Below, piece by piece: positions 6,222 through 8,323 of a stretch of 8,323 nucleotides of DNA. The DNA is from Elusimicrobia bacterium RIFCSPLOWO2_12_FULL_59_9 (GTDB lineage: Bacteria > Elusimicrobiota > Elusimicrobia > O2-12-FULL-59-9), in contig MGUX01000105.1 in the NCBI GenBank assembly GCA_001800185.1, positions 1 to 8,323 on the forward strand, written 5' to 3'. The position numbers and the translations under genes were made by a program. Each line of letters begins with the position of its first letter. Positions within the stretch are counted from its first letter, which is position 1. The notes under the pieces are model-generated. The model did no database searches. It was not told the DNA's origin and saw nothing but the letters and a program-made list of their open reading frames with translations.

Positions 6222-7480
6222 TTAAGCCACCGGAAAAGAATTTTGTCTCCTTTTTTCAGGCGGCGGACGCCCAGAGGGCCCCATGCCATCGCGTTGGCCC
6301 GGGCCGCTCGGGCCAACAGGGCGGATCCCTGCGGCAAGAGGATGCGGACTTTGAAGCGTTCCGGCCGCCCGGAGGCGCGAGCGAAAAGGCATTGGGCGCG
6401 CCTTCTCTCCTTTATATAGGTATTGAGAAGCCGTCCCTGGTGGAGATATCGGAAGGTTTCCGGGCGGAGACCCTGCATTTTTTCCAGGGCCGGCCTAACA
6501 AACTCTTCAAAGCAAACCAGCGCGGAAAGGGGATTTCCGGGAAGCCCGAACACCAGCTTTCGCCCCCGGCGGCCGAATAGAAGCGGCTTTCCCGGTTTTA
6601 TGGCCACTTTCCAAAAAACGACCTTGATTCCTATTCTCTCCAAGAGCTTGCGGGTGTAATCATAATCTCCCACGGAGACCCCGCCGGTGATAAGCATCAG
6701 GTCGGAACGCTCCAGAAACTTCTTGAAGGCCTTGGTCAGAATTACCGGATCATCGGGGAATATGCCGCCGTTTAAGCCGCTGATGCCGGCTTGCGCCAGC
6801 GCCGCGGCCAGGGCCGGGCCGTTTGAGTCGCGGATTTTGCCGTAGGCCGCCGGCCCTGCAGGGCCGGCCAACTCGTCCCCGGTCGAAAGGATGGAAACGG
6901 CCGGTTTGCGGATCACCGTCACGCTCGAAATTCCTTGCGCCGCCAGGAGGGAAATCTCGTAGGGCCGCAGCGGCGCGCCTCTTGAAAGCAGTTTCCGGCC
7001 TTTGCGAATGTCTTCGCCGCGAAAGCGGATGCAATCGCCCCGCCGCGGGGCATGAAAAATCCGGACCAAGCCGCCGGGGTCCTCCTGCGTCCATTCCTTC
7101 CTGACCACGGCGTCCGCGCCTTCGGGCGGGGGAGCTCCCGTCATAATCTTGGCGGCTTCTCCTGGCATGACCTTGATGCGCGGAGAAGCGCCCGCCGTTC
7201 GCAGAGCTCGCGGCACCTGGACCGCCGGAGGCGAAGCTCCGGCCGCCACGACGCCTTTGAGCCTCAGGACGGCGGGTGATTTTTGGGAGGCTCTCCGGCA
7301 GTCGTGCGCGCGCACGGCATAGCCGTCCATGGCGGAATTGTGGAAAGGCGGCAGGTCCAGACGGGCAATCAGGTCCCGGGATAACACGCGCCCGCAGGCG
7401 TCGGCCAGAGCCGCCCGCTCCGCGGACAAAATGCGGACGTTGTCCAGGATTTTCCTCAAGGCTTGCCGGGGGTCGAGCAT
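6218..7480 (-). CDS. moeA: Molybdopterin molybdenumtransferase MoeA
   Basis: This enzyme inserts molybdate into adenylated molybdopterin to make molybdenum cofactor. The 420-residue length is normal. Motifs in order: LPPFHNSAMDGYAVR (43-57), KIMTGAPPPEGADAVV (111-126), FRGEDIRKG (153-161), LSTGDEL (198-204), RDSNGP (217-222), ITGGVSVGDYDYT (264-276), KPGKPLLFG (295-303) and GLPGNPLSALV (312-322), then a C-terminal domain from about 345. Residues 85-100 look like an insertion before 'MPGEAAKIMTG': 'AGASP' occurs on both sides (80-84, 96-100), and residues 89-96 (VPRALRTA) are encoded exactly by the 24-bp dispersed repeat. It is the first gene of a pair, followed by the DCC-LMF gene through an ATGA overlap. 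The ATG at 7480 has no Shine-Dalgarno but a -10-like box six bases upstream. No other molybdenum cofactor gene is in the window. Confidence 0.96.
   Translation of the reverse strand: MLDPRQALRKILDNVRILSAERAALADACGRVLSRDLIARLDLPPFHNSAMDGYAVRAHDCRRASQKSPAVLRLKGVVAAGASPPAVQVPRALRTAGASPRIKVMPGEAAKIMTGAPPPEGADAVVRKEWTQEDPGGLVRIFHAPRRGDCIRFRGEDIRKGRKLLSRGAPLRPYEISLLAAQGISSVTVIRKPAVSILSTGDELAGPAGPAAYGKIRDSNGPALAAALAQAGISGLNGGIFPDDPVILTKAFKKFLERSDLMLITGGVSVGDYDYTRKLLERIGIKVVFWKVAIKPGKPLLFGRRGRKLVFGLPGNPLSALVCFEEFVRPALEKMQGLRPETFRYLHQGRLLNTYIKERRRAQCLFARASGRPERFKVRILLPQGSALLARAARANAMAWGPLGVRRLKKGDKILFRWLK
7193..7216 (-). repeat. Dispersed 24-bp repeat, copy B (inside moeA)
   Basis: On the minus strand these 24 bases match 3081-3104 of the plus strand at 23 positions. 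They are exactly eight in-frame moeA codons (V-P-R-A-L-R-T-A, residues 89-96), in a part of MoeA that looks inserted relative to the family pattern. The copy is inverted with respect to copy A and about 4.1 kb away. Confidence 0.75.
7224..7243. repeat. Perfect 7-bp stem hairpin next to repeat copy B in moeA
   Basis: GCCGGAG-GCGAAG-CTCCGGC: a perfect 7-bp inverted repeat with a six-base loop, eight bases from repeat copy B. It encodes part of AAGASPPA in MoeA. Palindromes also adjoin copy A, which suggests that the repeat and its hairpins belong to one small palindromic element. In GC-rich coding DNA a single hairpin of this size is not rare. Confidence 0.5.
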
Positions 7481-7483
7481 GGT

Positions 7484-7492
7484 ATTATCATA
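7484..7492 (-). promoter_or_regulatory. Putative -10 region for moeA-LMF operon
   Basis: The minus strand reads TATGATAAT immediately before ACC and the moeA ATG, containing both TATGAT and GATAAT. No good -35 hexamer is visible. If TATGAT is the -10 box, transcription would begin at or next to the start codon. Confidence 0.4.
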
Positions 7493-7530
7493 GGAAATTA
7501 CCCGCCTGTCCGTCGTCCTTCGCGCCGTCG

Positions 7531-7557
7531 TTGCCCGCGGCCGTAATTTGTTAAACT
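7531..7557 (+). promoter_or_regulatory. Weak putative promoter for the radical SAM gene
   Basis: TTGCCC (7531-7536) is followed after 15 bases by TAAACT (7552-7557). Both match the consensus only partly and the spacer is short. The GTG start at 7564 lies six bases after the box, and no Shine-Dalgarno is seen. Confidence 0.3.
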
Positions 7558-7563
7558 ATTGTC

Positions 7564-8323
7564 GTGAAAAATGCCGGAGAAATCCTGCTGATTTCCTGCT
7601 ACGAGCTCGGCTGCCAGCCGGCGGGTTTGGCCGCCGCCGCGGCTTCGTTGCGGAAGGCCGGTCGCTCGCCGGAAATCCTCGACCTCGCCGTGCAGGCGTT
7701 CGATCCGAAAAGGGCGCGGCGCGCGCGCTTTGCGGGCATCAGCGTGCCTATGCACACGGCGTTGCGATTGGGCGTCAAGACGGCGCGCCGGATCCGCGAG
7801 CTCAACGCGGGCTGCCATATTTGTTTTTTTGGGCTTTATGCCCAACTCAACGCGGAGTATTTGCTGGAAGAGACCGCCGATTCCGTCATCGGCGGCGAAT
7901 ACGGAGCGCCGCTTCTCCTGTGGGTGGAGCAATTGGCCCATGGAAAAAACGGGCCGGTGCCCGGGCTAAGCGTCAAAGCGCGATTCTCGGAGCCTAATTT
8001 GGAGAGGGCTTCTGCCCTCGCGCCGGATCGCGATTTTCTGCCTTCCCTGGATCGATACGCCCGGCTGGAGTACCAAGGCGAGAGGCGCTTGGTCGGCTCC
8101 GTGGACGCCAGCCGCGGCTGCAAGCATTGGTGCCGGCATTGTCCCATCCCGCCGGTGTATGGGGGGCGTTTTTACGCCGTTTCCGTTGACGCCGTTCTGA
8201 GCGACATCCGTGAGTTGGCGCGCCGCGGAGCGCGGCATATCCACTTCACCGATCCGGATTTTCTAAACGGCCCGGCGCATGCCGCGCGCATCGCCCGGGC
8301 CCTTCACGAAGCCTTTCCGGAAT
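7564..8323 (+). CDS. B12-binding-type radical SAM protein, CUAEP/CCAEP-tail family-like (partial, C-terminus off the right edge)
   Basis: I translated this from the GTG at 7564; the frame is open to the window end (253 codons). The N-terminal half (about 1-130) resembles a cobalamin-binding fold: ILLISCYELGCQPAGLA (7-23), ISVPMHTALRLGVK (59-72), CFFGLYAQLNAEYLLE (87-102) and DSVIGGEY (106-113); the classic D-x-H-x-x-G cobalamin ligand motif is absent. A linker with DFLPSLDRYARL leads to the radical SAM cluster motif SRGCKHWCRHCPIPP (C186-x3-C190-x2-C193), followed by YGGRFY and HFTDPDFLNGP (227-237). These blocks match my memory of the CUAEP/CCAEP-tail radical SAM proteins, some ending with a selenocysteine near the C-terminus. 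That tail is not visible and the substrate is unknown. An in-frame TAA at 7552 sets the upstream limit; GTG is the first standard start after it. It is divergent from moeA with an 83-bp gap. Confidence 0.85.
   Translation, partial: MKNAGEILLISCYELGCQPAGLAAAAASLRKAGRSPEILDLAVQAFDPKRARRARFAGISVPMHTALRLGVKTARRIRELNAGCHICFFGLYAQLNAEYLLEETADSVIGGEYGAPLLLWVEQLAHGKNGPVPGLSVKARFSEPNLERASALAPDRDFLPSLDRYARLEYQGERRLVGSVDASRGCKHWCRHCPIPPVYGGRFYAVSVDAVLSDIRELARRGARHIHFTDPDFLNGPAHAARIARALHEAFPE

Noticed and set aside
7498..7941. 147-codon minus-strand ORF opposite the radical SAM gene
   Set aside because: It is antisense to a frame with a radical SAM cysteine motif and conserved blocks, and has no domain of its own.

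Overview
The window is compact, GC-rich bacterial chromosome with no rRNA, tRNA, CRISPR array or transposase. The largest gap between genes is about 170 bases. It reads as ordinary housekeeping DNA with several unusual details. The lineage cannot be fixed from sequence alone. A Bacillus-like hemE-hemH-hemY gene order, a fused DCC/lipase-maturation-factor protein and a CUAEP/CCAEP-tail-type radical SAM protein suggest a little-cultured phylum (Elusimicrobiota or a similar group would fit), but this is only an impression.

Region 1 (1-3027, minus strand) is a heme operon read right to left. It holds hemE (uroporphyrinogen III decarboxylase), hemH (ferrochelatase, overlapping hemE by 23 bp) and hemY (copro-/protoporphyrinogen oxidase, running off the left edge). 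The order matches the Bacillus hemEHY operon. The ferrochelatase keeps the 'MAYG' tyrosine of the coproporphyrin-type enzymes, so the cell may make heme through coproporphyrin III. Six degenerate 8-bp tandem units fill the hemH/hemY junction.

Region 2 (3028-3197) is a divergent promoter region. It holds face-to-face sigma70-like promoters, a cluster of palindromes, a possible 28-codon upstream ORF in frame with hemE, and one copy of a 24-bp dispersed repeat.

Region 3 (3198-4351, plus strand) is a secreted M28-family metallopeptidase gene. It is broken by a frameshift exactly where the first zinc-binding motif (G-x-H-x-D) should lie, and that motif is absent in every frame.

Region 4 (4341-7480, minus strand) is a two-gene operon: moeA (molybdenum cofactor synthesis), then a 626-residue DCC-thioredoxin-like/lipase-maturation-factor fusion, joined by an ATGA overlap. 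The second copy of the 24-bp repeat (23/24 identical, opposite orientation) lies inside moeA, in frame, within an apparent 16-residue insertion. This is the most unexpected signal in the window.

Region 5 (7564-8323, plus strand, cut by the right edge) starts a B12-binding-type radical SAM protein resembling the CUAEP/CCAEP-tail family, some members of which end in a selenocysteine-containing tail. The diagnostic C-terminus lies outside the window. The M28, moeA and radical SAM genes each have a -10-like box only 6-10 bases before the start codon and no clear Shine-Dalgarno sequence, which suggests leaderless or very short-leader mRNAs.
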